Notes: generated by a model from the sequence alone, not told the origin. Positions 7,607 through 16,597 are shown, numbered from the stretch's first letter. The stretch: 64,000 nucleotides of DNA from CBDANW01 sp965197825 (GCA_965197825.1 CBDANW010000003.1:2790001-2854000), one strand, 5' to 3'. Translations and numbers: made by a program.

Positions 7607-8062
7607 CTAAACCGTCTACGAAACCGGATCAAGCCCAGGATGACCAATGGCTGGCCTATGTCTCTAATGAGTCAGGTCGAGACGAGATCTACGGGACGCG
7701 CTTCCCCAGAGTCGGGAAGTGGCAGATATCGACCGAGGGTGGAAGGAGCCCATGTGGTCCCGAGACGGCCGGGAGCTCTTCTACCGAAATGGCGACAAGA
7801 TGATGGCGGTCGCGATCTCCGCAGGGCCGGAGCTTTCACCAGGGAGGCCTACCCTACTGTTCGAGGAACCCTATGATTTGAAGATCGGTTCTGGTGCCTC
7901 CAATTACGACGTCGCGGAGGACGGCCGGTTCGTGATGATTCGGACTCCAGAGGGACCGGCAGAGACCACGGGCGCACCACAACAAATCCACATCGTCCTC
8001 AACTGGTTCGAAGAGCTGAAACGCCGCGTGCCCACGGACTGATCGTTTCGTCAAAAAGCTGC

Positions 8063-8100
8063 GACAATTTCAGACAAGAAACTTGCCCGGGCAAGATTTC
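8063..8100 (+). repeat. leader-plus-hairpin repeat, copy 2
   Basis: The leader GACAATTTCAGACAA (8063-8077) is followed by the perfect palindrome CTTGCCCGGGCAAG (8082-8095) and ATTTC. The stem bases differ from copy 1 (CTTG versus CTCG arms), but the pairing is kept by a matching change on the other side, which points to selection on the hairpin. It lies 20 bp after the stop of the TolB fragment. Confidence 0.6.
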
Positions 8101-8107
8101 GTGAGAT

Positions 8108-8805
8108 CTAGTAAATTGTTGGGCCGAACGAGGAAATGAGGATCGGAGGTACATAGATTTCGTATTGACCCGAGGCGTCGGATTGGAAGACGAGCCATCG
8201 CCCGCCGGGCGAGATCTCGGCGTTCCGCTCGTCGAACTCGGTGACAAGTAGAGGCTCCGACGATCCGTCGCCGTCCATCGATCGCACCCCGAGATCGCCT
8301 CCTGTTTGGGGATGGTTCTCCCGATACACCAACTGCTTCCCGTCCGGGGAAAAGTCATACGGAAGCACGTTATTCTCGCCGTCGGTGAGTCGCTCGACTG
8401 TCGCAGTACCGTCGGTGGCTTTCGAGAATAGGTTAATATTACCGTCGAGCCAAGATCCGAAGGCCAGGCGCCGGCCATCTGGCGTCCAGACCGGATACCA
8501 CTCGTTTGCGGGGTCGAACGTGAGTCGGCTCAGCGTCTCGCGGGTGAAATCCCAGATCCAGATGTCGCTCTCCTGATCGCGCACGTCGAGGGCGACTTGG
8601 CTCCCGTCGGGGGATATGCGCGCGTAGGTGTACGCACGGGGCTCGGCTGGGAGCGCCTCTTCTCTCCCGTCTCGATACACCCACACTAACCTCCTGTGGA
8701 CCTGAGCAACACCCGGGAGATAGACGAGCGATCCGGAATCGGAGAAGCTAGCGTGAGTCGCAAGCGGTCGCAGCGTTAGGACTGCAACCAACACCTTCGA
8801 TAACA
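8108..8805 (-). pseudogene. kinase-TolB gene K1, C-terminal propeller piece
   Basis: This is the third and last piece of a kinase-TolB gene that starts at 19211. It encodes PD40/WD40-like blades: HASFSDSGSLVYLPG, YARISPDGSQVALDV, WTPDGRRLAFGSWLDGN, YDFSPDGKQLVYRE and EISPGGRWLVFQSDASG. The 5' side joins the middle piece through the CGATAACA duplication of IS-A (8798-8805 and 13119-13126); a one-base frameshift is also needed right after the join. The 3' end is cut after QYEIYV, so the usual final 100 or so residues ending in a NWFxEL motif are missing. Non-functional. Confidence 0.82.
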
Positions 8806-9007
8806 GAAAGTGTGCCAATCTTAGTTAGGAATTGAAACGGCTCCAAACTCCGTGGTTTGATGGCGTTGGACAAAACAAAATCAAGCCGCGAAGAAAGGAA
8901 GCCGAGATGGGAAGTCTGCTACGTTCGGTCAAGAAACGCAAGAAGTCGCGTCGTTTGGGTGAGGTCGAGATGGTGGTGATGTCTTAAGATTCCTGTCAAA
9001 GAAAAAC

Positions 9008-9072
9008 GATGTATGGTTCCCCAAGCTCAAACCCGTCCCCGTCATGGGGACAGAAAAGGAGAACCATACATC
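9008..9072 (+). promoter_or_regulatory. hairpin covering the IS-B transposase start
   Basis: A perfect 12-bp inverted repeat (GATGTATGGTTC at 9008-9019, GAACCATACATC at 9061-9072) ends exactly before the ATG at 9073. The ribosome-binding site AAGGAG (9056-9061) touches the right arm. Inside the loop there is a second small hairpin, GTCCCC-GTCAT-GGGGAC. In a transcript that includes the left arm, the region between the Shine-Dalgarno sequence and the start codon would be paired. I infer that this limits translation from read-through transcripts, as described for other IS elements. Confidence 0.6.
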
Positions 9073-10323
9073 ATGGGAAAGGTACTACCGAGTCAGCGAT
9101 TGCTCAAGCAGTTCGAGGAACAACTGGTATTTGGGGAGATGAATCTCTCGGAGATCGTCCGGTCGGGAGCTCAGATGATGCTTCAATATGCGTTGGAGCG
9201 CGAGGTGACGGAGGCGTTGGGTCGAAACTACTATGAGAACGCTCCGGCAACGACGAAGGAGAAGGGACGACGCAACGGGTATGAGTCGCATCGGGTCCTC
9301 ACGGGCGAGGGAGCGGTGACGGTGCAAGTGCCGCGGGTACGAGAAACAGAGAAGGTGTTTCAGTCAAAGATTCTCGACGCCTACGTGAGCCGGACCGAGA
9401 AACTCGATGAACTGATCGCGCGGATGTACGTCCACGGGATGTCGACGCGTGACATTGAGGCGACGTTCGCGGACGTGCTGAGCGGCACGGGTGTCTCGAA
9501 GTCGGTGGTGAGCCGGGTCACACGGTGTCTGTCGGAGGATTTCGAGGCGTTTCGAAAACGGGATCTCTCGAACGAGAAGCTGTTGTATCTCGAGCTCGAC
9601 GGCACGTACCTGCGCTACCACCAAGGAGCGGAGAGAAAAGAGCCCATCCTCGTTGCGACCGGCTATCGCGCTGATGGGACGCGAGTTCTTCTTCATATCG
9701 GTGTCGGCAACCGAGAATCCTACGAGAACTGGAAGGGGTTCTTGCAGGAGATAGTGGCCCGAGGAATGAGGGAGCCGTTGCTCATCGTGACGGACGGGAA
9801 TCCTGGAGTGCTCAAAGCGATCGCAGAGGTCTTCCCTCGAAGCCTCAAGCAACGTTGCCAGAAGCACCGCCTCGAGAACATCCTGGGCAAGGCTCCGAAG
9901 GAAGTGCGCGACGAACTCAAGGCGGCCATCCTTGAGTCGTTCCATGCGAACAGCTACGAGCAAGGGCTGAAGAAGGGTCGGGAGGTGATCGCTCGGTACC
10001 GTCAACGATTCCCGAGCGCGATGAAGTGCATGGAAGAGACCCTCGAAGCGTGTCTTCAGGCGCTACGCCTTCCTGCGGCGCATCACAAAAGGCTTCGCAC
10101 GTCGAATCTACTTGAGCGCACGTTCGGAGAGCACAAACGTCGCACAAAGGTCATTCCTCACTTCTTCACCGAGGAGGCCGCGATGAAACTCTCGTTCGCT
10201 GTGCTCTTGGCCGTCGCAAACAAATGGCGCGGCGTGAGGATGGATGTCTTCGCCGCTAGGAAAGTCGAGGAGCTTCGCAACGAGCTTCTCCCGCAAGGCA
10301 CGTCGGAGGAATCAGCAGCTTAA
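9073..10323 (+). CDS. IS256-family transposase (IS-B)
   Basis: The intact protein has 416 residues from the ATG at 9073. It is chosen over ATG codons at 9009 and 9013 because those lie in the hairpin arm and encode no family sequence, whereas MGKVLPSQRLLKQFEEQLVF is a normal mutator-type N-terminus. The DDE catalytic residues are visible: Asp in LYLELDGTYL, Asp in LLIVTDGNPG and Glu in TSNLLERTFGEHKRR. CQKHRLENI is the conserved C-x2-H-x-x-N-like block of IS256 transposases. Complete and probably active. Only one copy is in this window. Confidence 0.93.
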   Translation: MGKVLPSQRLLKQFEEQLVFGEMNLSEIVRSGAQMMLQYALEREVTEALGRNYYENAPATTKEKGRRNGYESHRVLTGEGAVTVQVPRVRETEKVFQSKILDAYVSRTEKLDELIARMYVHGMSTRDIEATFADVLSGTGVSKSVVSRVTRCLSEDFEAFRKRDLSNEKLLYLELDGTYLRYHQGAERKEPILVATGYRADGTRVLLHIGVGNRESYENWKGFLQEIVARGMREPLLIVTDGNPGVLKAIAEVFPRSLKQRCQKHRLENILGKAPKEVRDELKAAILESFHANSYEQGLKKGREVIARYRQRFPSAMKCMEETLEACLQALRLPAAHHKRLRTSNLLERTFGEHKRRTKVIPHFFTEEAAMKLSFAVLLAVANKWRGVRMDVFAARKVEELRNELLPQGTSEESAA

Positions 10324-10474
10324 CCGAGCGCGGGGAACCGTACGGAGATTTGACAGGAAAATTAAGACTTGACCCGAGATGGTGAGGCACGAGGATTACG
10401 GGGAACTCGCGCTGGACGCCAAGGTAGAGATGATCCGTTCGTTGGTCCCCCTTGGTCTAATGCACGTTCACGAG

Positions 10475-11934
10475 GGGGATGTCCCGCCGGATGTTGAATT
10501 TGGGGTAGCGGCGGCTCCTTGGCCGGCCTAAGAATAGGTCTGCCAATAAACCGTCTCCAGAGGGGGACAAGGAGCCACCAATGCCTAGGAAATCAAAGAA
10601 GCCAGTAAGAAAGCAAACGCACTCGCCTACGGGCAAGGTAGTTGGCCAAGTCGGTCAGATACTGCTACCGATGATAGCTGGGATCGCGGCCACGAAGGCG
10701 GATCTGACGGAATGGGTGTACGAGCAAGGACTGACAGCTCTGCACCTACTGCTCAGAGAGGACGCCGAGGAGATCGCGGGGCTCAAGGGCAAGCACGAGA
10801 AGGAGCGAACTCATAACCACTGTGGGAGCACGAACGGAGAGCTGAGCTTCGGTGGTCGTCGCATCCAAGTGTCGCGACCTCGAGTTCGCTCGAAGTCGGG
10901 CGAGGAGGCGTCGCTTCCACACTTCGAAGCCTTCCGCGAAGAAGACCCGCTTCCAGAGCGAGTGTTGAATCAGGTCTTGGTGGGGGTATCGACCCGAAAT
11001 TACGAATCGAGTCTGGACAAACCCGCGGCCAAGTTGAAGTCTCGTGGCACGAGTAAGAGTGCCGCCAGCCGTCACCTCGTGAGCCAGACGACTAAGAAGC
11101 TCGAGGAATACCTGTCTCGGCGGCTAGAGGAGTTCGAGCTTGCGGCACTGATGCTGGATGGCCTTGAGGTGGCCGGACAGACCGTCGTCGTAACTCTCGG
11201 TATCACAATAGATGGAACGAAGGTGCCCCTGGGTATATGGCTGGGCTCGACGGAGAACTCTCGGGTGTGCACCGCGATGTTGCAGGACCTTCTCGAGCGA
11301 GGCTTGCGCGTCGATGAGTCGATTCTCTGCGTAGTGGACGGAGGCAAAGGCATCCGCAAGGCACTCGTCGACGTTTTGGGGGACCTCGCGGTCATCCAAA
11401 GGTGCCAGATCCATAAACTCCGGAATCTTCGCTCGTACCTTCCCAAGTCTCGTCACGCCTACGTGCTCCAGACGATGAAGGAAGCCTACAAGTGCAAGAG
11501 TGCCGACAAGGCGCGCAAGCGACTTCAGGCATTGGTGTCGTGGCTCGAGCGAAACGGCTACGACGAAGCTGCCGGAAGCCTTCGTGAAGGGATGGAAGAG
11601 ACACTCACGGTCGTGAAGCTCGCGCTGCCCGCCTTACTTCGCCAGTCTCTTGCCACGACGAACGCCATTGAGAATCTCAACGGAACCATTCGCAGAGTAT
11701 CGAGAAACGTCAAGCGTTGGTAGAGTCCTTCCATGGTTCGCCGATGGACCGCTCTTGGCGTCGTCACCGCGCAGAAAAAGTTCCGGCGTATCAAAGGCTA
11801 TCGCCATATGGGCGCTCTCGTTCACGCGCTTAGAAGCAAACAGAAATCTCTTGACAGCGATGAGTTTGCTGCCTAAGAGTATTCACAGGTGCCGCCGCTA
11901 CCCGACCAAATTCAACAGCGGCCGGGACATCCCC
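10475..11934 (+). mobile_element. IS-C copy 1 (IS256-type), nested in IS-A
   Basis: The 1460-bp element has the 8-bp duplication TTCACGAG at 10467-10474 and 11935-11942. The ends are long inverted repeats: GGGGATGTCCCGCCGG on the left and the complement of CCGGGACATCCCC on the right, with further matching to GTAGCGGCGGC. It is nearly identical to the copies at 40781-42240 and 55509-56969; only a few substitutions are seen, for example AATCAGGTCTTGG here versus AATCAGATCTTGG in the others. That suggests recent expansion. Confidence 0.94.
10581..11723 (+). CDS. IS256-type transposase of IS-C copy 1 (in-frame TAG at 11721)
   Basis: The 380-residue open frame contains a complete DDE set: Asp in ALMLDGLEVAG, Asp in LCVVDGGKGIRK and Glu in TTNAIENLNGTIRR. 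It stops at TAG right after NVKRW. The same frame then continues without interruption for about 50 codons to TAA at 11876, reading SPSMVRRWTALGVVTAQKKF and onward to SLDSDEFAA, and this tail resembles the normal C-terminus of such transposases. The TAG is present in all three full copies of the element. Start ATG at 10581 follows GGGGGACAAGGAG. Confidence 0.85.
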   Translation: MPRKSKKPVRKQTHSPTGKVVGQVGQILLPMIAGIAATKADLTEWVYEQGLTALHLLLREDAEEIAGLKGKHEKERTHNHCGSTNGELSFGGRRIQVSRPRVRSKSGEEASLPHFEAFREEDPLPERVLNQVLVGVSTRNYESSLDKPAAKLKSRGTSKSAASRHLVSQTTKKLEEYLSRRLEEFELAALMLDGLEVAGQTVVVTLGITIDGTKVPLGIWLGSTENSRVCTAMLQDLLERGLRVDESILCVVDGGKGIRKALVDVLGDLAVIQRCQIHKLRNLRSYLPKSRHAYVLQTMKEAYKCKSADKARKRLQALVSWLERNGYDEAAGSLREGMEETLTVVKLALPALLRQSLATTNAIENLNGTIRRVSRNVKRW

Positions 11935-13126
11935 TTCACGAGTTGCTCGACGACGAAGTGAAGGCGTTGGCGGGAGAGCGATAGTCTCGCAAGGACGAGC
12001 TGGAGCGCGGTCGCCGTCCCGGAAGCAACCCGGGCACGGTAGGGCTTGGCGGCCAGCGGGTACCGATCCGTGTGCCACGGGTTCGGAGCATCGAGGGAGG
12101 AGAGATTCCGCTTCGCTGCTACGAGGCGGTGAGCCACGGCGGTGAGGTGAATGATCTTCTGCTGAAACGAGTTCTCTACGGAATCTCTTGTCGCAACTAC
12201 GAGGCGGCAGCGGAAGCGATTCCGGGCGCCATCGGGCTGTCGAGCTCAACGGTGTCCCGAGGGTTCGTGCAAGCGAGCGCTGCGAAGCTGCGGGAGATGC
12301 AGGAACGGGATCTGACCGGCGAGGATGTGGTGGCGCTGTTTCTGGATGGGAAGACATTCGCTGAGGCAACGATGGTCGTGGCTCTGGGCATCACGCTTTG
12401 CGGGGAAAAACGCTTCTTGGGCTTCGTGGAGACGGACACGGAGAACGGGCAGGTGTTGACGCCGTTCCTGCGTTCACTGCTCGAGCGGGGACTCGATATC
12501 TCCCAGGGTCTGCTGGTGATCATCGACGGCGGCAAGGGTCTCCAAGCGGCAGTCAAGAAGGCATTCCGTAAGCGGGCTCTGATACAACGCTGCCAGTGGC
12601 ACAAACGTGAAAACGTAGTGAGCTACCTGTCCAAGGGCGAGCAGGCGTCATGGCGCAAGCGGCTCCAGTGGGCCTACAACAGGCCGGAGTACGAAGAGGC
12701 CCTCACTGCGCTCGAGCAACTCCACGGTGAGTTAGAAGAGCGGAACCAATCCGCAGCTGGCAGCCTGGAGGAAGGCCTCGAGGAGACGCTGACGTTGCAT
12801 CGACTCGGCGTGCACGCGGTGCTGGGCCGTTCGTTCAAGACGACGAACTGCCTTGAGTCCGTCAATGCTCTCGTCGAGGAACGCTGCGCGAAGGTCGACC
12901 ACTGGAAGAACTCGAGCCAACGCCAGCGCTGGTTGGCAACGGCGCTCGTAGACATCGAACCGCGCTTGAGGAAGGTGGTGGGCTACCGCCATCTTCCCAG
13001 GCTTCGCGAAGCTCTCAAGCGGGAACTGAAGATCGAGGCGAAGACATCAACCGTATCGAAGAAGAAGGTCGCTTAAACGTGAGCCGTGGAGAGTTTCAAC
13101 TAAGAATGGGCTTGACTCCGATAACA

Positions 13127-13666
13127 AGAACGGGATCACCGGTCACCTCCAGGCGCTCGGCGTCGAACGGCACCGCGAGGAGCGTCGCCGCAACCGCATA
13201 AACCAGGTGCCGGTGGGGACGTAGCGGGCATCGCTGCCTCCTTCTATGGGCACTCGCCGCTCCCCCGTTTCGAGCGAATGCGCCACAATCTGAGCCTCGT
13301 CCCATGATGGAGTTGTCGACAGAGTGAAGAGTACGGTTTTCCCATCTGGCAGGATCTGCGGCCCATGGGCCCTCTCGTTCTTATCGGCGTCCATGGGGAT
13401 AAGAATTTCGGGCGTGCCACCCGCGGCCGACACCCGAAGGATGCCCCGCCCGTCACCGAGACCTTCCTGAGGCTGCCGTTGGACCAAAAGCCAACCCACT
13501 GACCGTCGGGAGAGAAGAAAGGGCCTATTGCGATAATGTCGGTGCCGCGGATGGGCGCTGCCTCCAGCTGATCCATCTCGCGCAGGTAGAGCTGCAAATT
13601 GGCGTTATAGACCAAGCGAGTGCCGGCGGGCGAGAGAGCCACAAGATGACGGTTGGGGTTTGTAAA
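13127..13666 (-). pseudogene. kinase-TolB gene K1, middle piece
   Basis: This is the second piece of K1, between the IS1595 transposon and IS-A. It encodes NPNRHLVALSPAGTRLVYN, LYLREMDQLEAAPIRGTD, FFSPDGQWVGFWSNGSLRKV, then in a second frame AAGGTPEILIPMDADKNERA and HGPQILPDGKTVLFTL, and in a third frame GHLVYAVAATLLAVPFDAER through EVTGDPVLVI. Two frame changes occur in 540 bp, so the gene had decayed beyond the two insertions. TTTGTAAA at 13659-13666 is one copy of the IS1595 target duplication. Confidence 0.83.
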
Positions 13667-13748
13667 GGGAATTATGTAGAAAAGTGCCGAAACCCCTTGA
13701 CTCTATCGGCACTCTCCTGTAACATGTAGTTTGTCAGGAGGATAGAGA

Positions 13749-14720
13749 ATGCCTCGCAAAACTACTGGGAAATCCTACCGCAAAGGTCTCTCGATTGTCG
13801 ATCTGTTCAAGATGTTCCCCGACGACGCCACCGCTGAAGCGTGGTTTGTCGAGCGGCGTTGGCCGAACGGAATTGGATGCCCGCATTGTGGCTCCATGAA
13901 CGTGCAGACTGGCGCAAAGCATAAGACCATGCCGTACCGCTGCCGAGAGAAAGAATGTGCTAAGCGGTTCAGCGCGAAGACCAGAACGGTCATGGAATCC
14001 TCGAAGCTCGGGTTTCAAGCATGGATGATCGCCACCTACCAGATCACCACCAGCCTGAAGTCTATATCCTCGATGAAGTTGCACCGCGATCTGAATATCA
14101 ACCAGAGAAGCGCATGGTTCCTGGCCCACCGGCTACGTGTTGTCTTAGCCCAGAAAGCAGGGGTATTCTCGGGCCCGGTGGAAGTCGATGAGACGCACAT
14201 GGGCGGGCGGCGTCGGAACATGTCGAAGTCGAAACGACGGAAGCTCGAAGGGCGCGGACCCGTCGGGAAAACGGCCATTGTCGGCGTCAAGGATCGGGAG
14301 ACCAAGCAGGTGATCGCAACGGTCGTTGAACATACCGATGCCGTAACGCTGCACGGATTCATCCATGAGAACGTTGAGGAAGGCGCGAAGGTCTATATGG
14401 ACGAAGCGACGGCATACAGTGGACTGCGGAACCACGAATCGGTCAAGCACTCCGTAGCCGAGTACGTGCGCGGACAAGCCCACACCAACGGGATCGAATC
14501 GTTCTGGTCGATGCTGAAACGAGCCCACAAGGGGACGTTTCACAAGCTGAGCGCGAAGCATCTTGGCCGCTATGTGGATGAGTTCGCCGGTCGCCATAAC
14601 ATGCGGGAAATGGACACGCTCGACCAGATGGCGGCGATTGTCTCCCGCATGGACGGGAAACGGCTCCGGTACTGGGACTTGATCGCCGATAACGGATTGG
14701 ATTCCGGGGCGCGAGGATGA
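13749..14720 (+). CDS. IS1595-family transposase
   Basis: The 323-residue protein has an N-terminal zinc ribbon (CPHCGSMNV ... YRCREKECAKRF, about residues 40-78) and an ISXO2-type DDE domain: Asp in VEVDETHMGGRRR, Asp in VYMDEATAYSGL, and the NGIESFWSMLKRAHKGTFHK block with the conserved N-x-x-E-S-x-W. All expected catalytic positions are present and the frame is intact. AGGAGG lies about eight bases before the ATG. Its final codons overlap the start of the restriction-modification gene (ATGA at 14717-14720), so the two are translationally coupled. Confidence 0.93.
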   Translation: MPRKTTGKSYRKGLSIVDLFKMFPDDATAEAWFVERRWPNGIGCPHCGSMNVQTGAKHKTMPYRCREKECAKRFSAKTRTVMESSKLGFQAWMIATYQITTSLKSISSMKLHRDLNINQRSAWFLAHRLRVVLAQKAGVFSGPVEVDETHMGGRRRNMSKSKRRKLEGRGPVGKTAIVGVKDRETKQVIATVVEHTDAVTLHGFIHENVEEGAKVYMDEATAYSGLRNHESVKHSVAEYVRGQAHTNGIESFWSMLKRAHKGTFHKLSAKHLGRYVDEFAGRHNMREMDTLDQMAAIVSRMDGKRLRYWDLIADNGLDSGARG

Positions 14721-16594
14721 GCCGAAAACGTCCTGCGGCTACGGAAGTTGATGCCTATGTGTTTATCAAGCGTAAACTCGGCGAGTTGGGATGGAATGCA
14801 CGAAATCCCGAACGCAACCCAAGCGGACAAGTCTACACGCAGAACGAGTGTCTATCGAATCGACATATCAAAAGGCAGCTCAAGCTGGAGCGGCCCGAGA
14901 ATATTGTCAAAGTCACAGAGGAGCAGCTATGGGTGATCGAGGCTAAACGCAGTCATGGCAAAATCGACCAAGCCATTGCAGAAGCTCAGCAGTACGCTGC
15001 GAAGCTCAATAAAGGGGCGTTCTACAAGACTCGCATCATATCGGGTGTGGCTGGAAACGACGAGGACGGATTCATCGTTCGAACGCAACTTCTGAAGAAA
15101 AATATCTGGGTCACCGTTCAAATTAACTCGATCGAAGCAACGGGGCTGCTGTCGCCGGACGAATGCCAGGCTTTGCTTGACACCCGTCGCCCGAACATAG
15201 AAGACCCACCGATCGATGATCGACGGTTCGTAACGACGGCAGAGAAGATCAACGAAATTCTGCATTCCGGGGCCGTGAACCCCCATCAACGGGCAAATGT
15301 TGTGTCGGCGCTGTTACTCTCGATGCTGAGCCAGAACGGGCCGGACATCGAAATAAAAGACACGTCGATCTTGATTGACGACATCAACACCCGCGTCCGA
15401 AGTGTCTTGAAACGTCAAGGGAAGAGCGGGTTCCACGAATACATCAAGATCCCCTTACCATCGGCAACGGATAACCATGTCAAGTTCAGACGCGCCTTGG
15501 TCGAGTCCCTCCAAGAACTGCGCGGGTTGAACATTCATTCGGCCATGAAATCCGGGGCTGACTGGCTGGGAACCTTCTACGAGGTCTTTCTGAAGTACGC
15601 TCGATGGGCTCAGGATCTAGGTATCGTCTTGACGCCTCGCCACATCACACGCTTCGCCGCCCGCGTCATGAACATTAGTGCGCACGACATTGTGTATGAC
15701 CCTACATGCGGGACGGGCGGCTTTCTCGTATCCGTGTTCGAGGAAGTTAAAAAGTCGTCCAGCCAAGCGCAAGTCGAAAAGTTCAAAAGAAATTCGGTCT
15801 TTGGATTGGAGCAAGACGACGGAATAGCTGCATTAGCCATCGTCAACATGATCTTCCGCGGCGACGGCAAGAATAATATCGAACAAGCGAACTGCCTAGC
15901 GAGATACCTTGCGCCGGCGAAGGACGCGGACGGCCCGACGGCCAAATTCGTAAAACAACCGTCGCAGACCCCGCCCGTTACCCGTGTCCTCATGAATCCG
16001 CCGTTCGCACTAAAGGACGACAAGGAATATCACTTCGTCACACACGCACTCAGGCAGATAGAAGAACACGGACTACTGTTCAGCATCCTTCCTTATTCCG
16101 TGATGGTGAAGCCGGGAGCTTTCAGGACATGGCGGCAGGAGCTATTAAAGCAGAACGCCTTGCTGGCCATAGTTACGTTCCCAATTGACATCTTTTATCC
16201 GGTTAGCGCCCCCCCCGTGGGGATTTTCGTCAGGAAGGGAACGCCGCATACACGCGAGCAGAACACGCTGTGGATACGAGCTGAAACGGATGGACATCTG
16301 AAGTCCAAGGGAAAGCGGTTGTCCAGCCCGAATACAACTAATCAATTGGAGAACTGTATTCCAGTATTGAAGGCATTCCTCAACGACCCCGAGATAGAAG
16401 TCGAAAACCAACCACAATACATGATCGCTGCGCGGATAGACTTCGACGACGAACTCTTTGAATTAGTGCCGGAAGTCTATCTTGATCAGGACTCGTTTTC
16501 CGACAGCGCCATAATAGAAGGCGTCGATAATGTACTGCGGGATTGTGCTGCCTTTCTGATTCGGAACCATATCAGCGCTACATGGGACGCGTGA
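14717..16594 (+). CDS. fused nuclease-adenine methylase, BcgI A-subunit-like
   Basis: The 625-residue protein appears to combine restriction and modification. The N-terminal region has a PD-(D/E)xK-type arrangement: Pro60-Glu61 (RPENIV) and Glu75-Ala-Lys77 in LWVIEAKRSHGK, followed by QAIAEAQQYAAKL as in restriction nuclease domains. The N6-adenine methylase domain has motif I DPTCGTGG (about 328-335) and motif IV NPPF (about 427-430). This architecture and length fit the A subunit of BcgI-like type IIB enzymes (about 640 residues), which work with a separate specificity subunit, here the next gene. It could alternatively be a type I HsdM-like methylase with an inactive N-terminus; no separate HsdR is present. 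Confidence 0.82.
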   Translation: MSRKRPAATEVDAYVFIKRKLGELGWNARNPERNPSGQVYTQNECLSNRHIKRQLKLERPENIVKVTEEQLWVIEAKRSHGKIDQAIAEAQQYAAKLNKGAFYKTRIISGVAGNDEDGFIVRTQLLKKNIWVTVQINSIEATGLLSPDECQALLDTRRPNIEDPPIDDRRFVTTAEKINEILHSGAVNPHQRANVVSALLLSMLSQNGPDIEIKDTSILIDDINTRVRSVLKRQGKSGFHEYIKIPLPSATDNHVKFRRALVESLQELRGLNIHSAMKSGADWLGTFYEVFLKYARWAQDLGIVLTPRHITRFAARVMNISAHDIVYDPTCGTGGFLVSVFEEVKKSSSQAQVEKFKRNSVFGLEQDDGIAALAIVNMIFRGDGKNNIEQANCLARYLAPAKDADGPTAKFVKQPSQTPPVTRVLMNPPFALKDDKEYHFVTHALRQIEEHGLLFSILPYSVMVKPGAFRTWRQELLKQNALLAIVTFPIDIFYPVSAPPVGIFVRKGTPHTREQNTLWIRAETDGHLKSKGKRLSSPNTTNQLENCIPVLKAFLNDPEIEVENQPQYMIAARIDFDDELFELVPEVYLDQDSFSDSAIIEGVDNVLRDCAAFLIRNHISATWDA

Positions 16595-16597
16595 TCT

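Larger units (their letters stand above)
6381..7637 (+). mobile_element. IS3-family insertion sequence
   Basis: The 1257-bp element has terminal inverted repeats starting TGGGCTTGATCC at 6381 and ending GGATCAAGCCCA at 7637; over about 24 bp they differ at only two positions. The target duplication GGAT is at 6377-6380 and 7638-7641. It carries the two overlapping frames typical of IS3 (orfA, orfB) with an A7 slippery run. It interrupts a TolB gene fragment whose frame is restored by exact removal, so both ends are well supported. Confidence 0.93.
6328..8042 (+). pseudogene. TolB/WD40-like C-terminal fragment split by an IS3 element
   Basis: If the IS3 element at 6381-7637 and one GGAT duplication are removed, the frame reads through as LILQTSFDEHTAKLSPDDQW and LAYVSNESGRDEIYG, a typical PD40 propeller blade. 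The downstream part continues as EPMWSRDGRELFYRNGDKMM and ends with IVLNWFEELKRRVPTD, the usual C-terminus of the kinase-TolB proteins in this window. One more frameshift lies between QISTEGG and the EPMWSRDG block, around 7735-7750. The N-terminal kinase and most blades are missing; the left end abuts the TRAP permease relic. The gene was thus already a fragment before IS3 arrived. Confidence 0.82.
8975..10375 (+). mobile_element. IS-B, IS256-family element nested in IS-A
   Basis: The 1401-bp element is flanked by the 8-bp duplication GAGATGGT (8967-8974 and 10376-10383); the same site is present uninterrupted in IS-A copy 2. Its ends are imperfect inverted repeats sharing GTCTTAA and TTCCTGTCAAA (left about 8981-9000, right about 10349-10369). 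It carries a single complete transposase gene. Eight-bp duplications fit the IS256 family. Confidence 0.93.
8907..13076 (+). pseudogene. IS-A transposase (IS256/mutator type), interrupted twice
   Basis: The three pieces are 8907-8974, 10384-10474 and 11943-13076. They join to MGSLLRSVKKRKKSRRLGEV and so on through GLMHVHELLDDGVKALAGER, then a TAG stop, then SRKDELERGRRPGSNPGTVG and the catalytic region. The DDE residues are visible as Asp in VALFLDGKTF, Asp in VIIDGGKGLQ and Glu in TTNCLESVNALVEE. The in-frame TAG after GER is also present in copy 2, so it predates both insertions. The downstream 334-codon stretch (12072-13076) remains open. As it stands it is dead because of the nested insertions. 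Confidence 0.85.
8806..13118 (+). mobile_element. IS-A copy 1 (IS256-type), split by two nested elements
   Basis: The outer ends match those of the uninterrupted copy at 58456-59891: the left end starts GAAAGTGTGCCAATC and the right end finishes GGGCTTGACTC. The 8-bp duplication CGATAACA is at 8798-8805 and 13119-13126. Without its passengers the element would be about 1.44 kb. IS-B (8975-10375) and IS-C copy 1 (10475-11934) sit inside its transposase gene, each with its own 8-bp duplication. The element disrupts kinase-TolB gene K1. It cannot make its own transposase. Confidence 0.92.
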
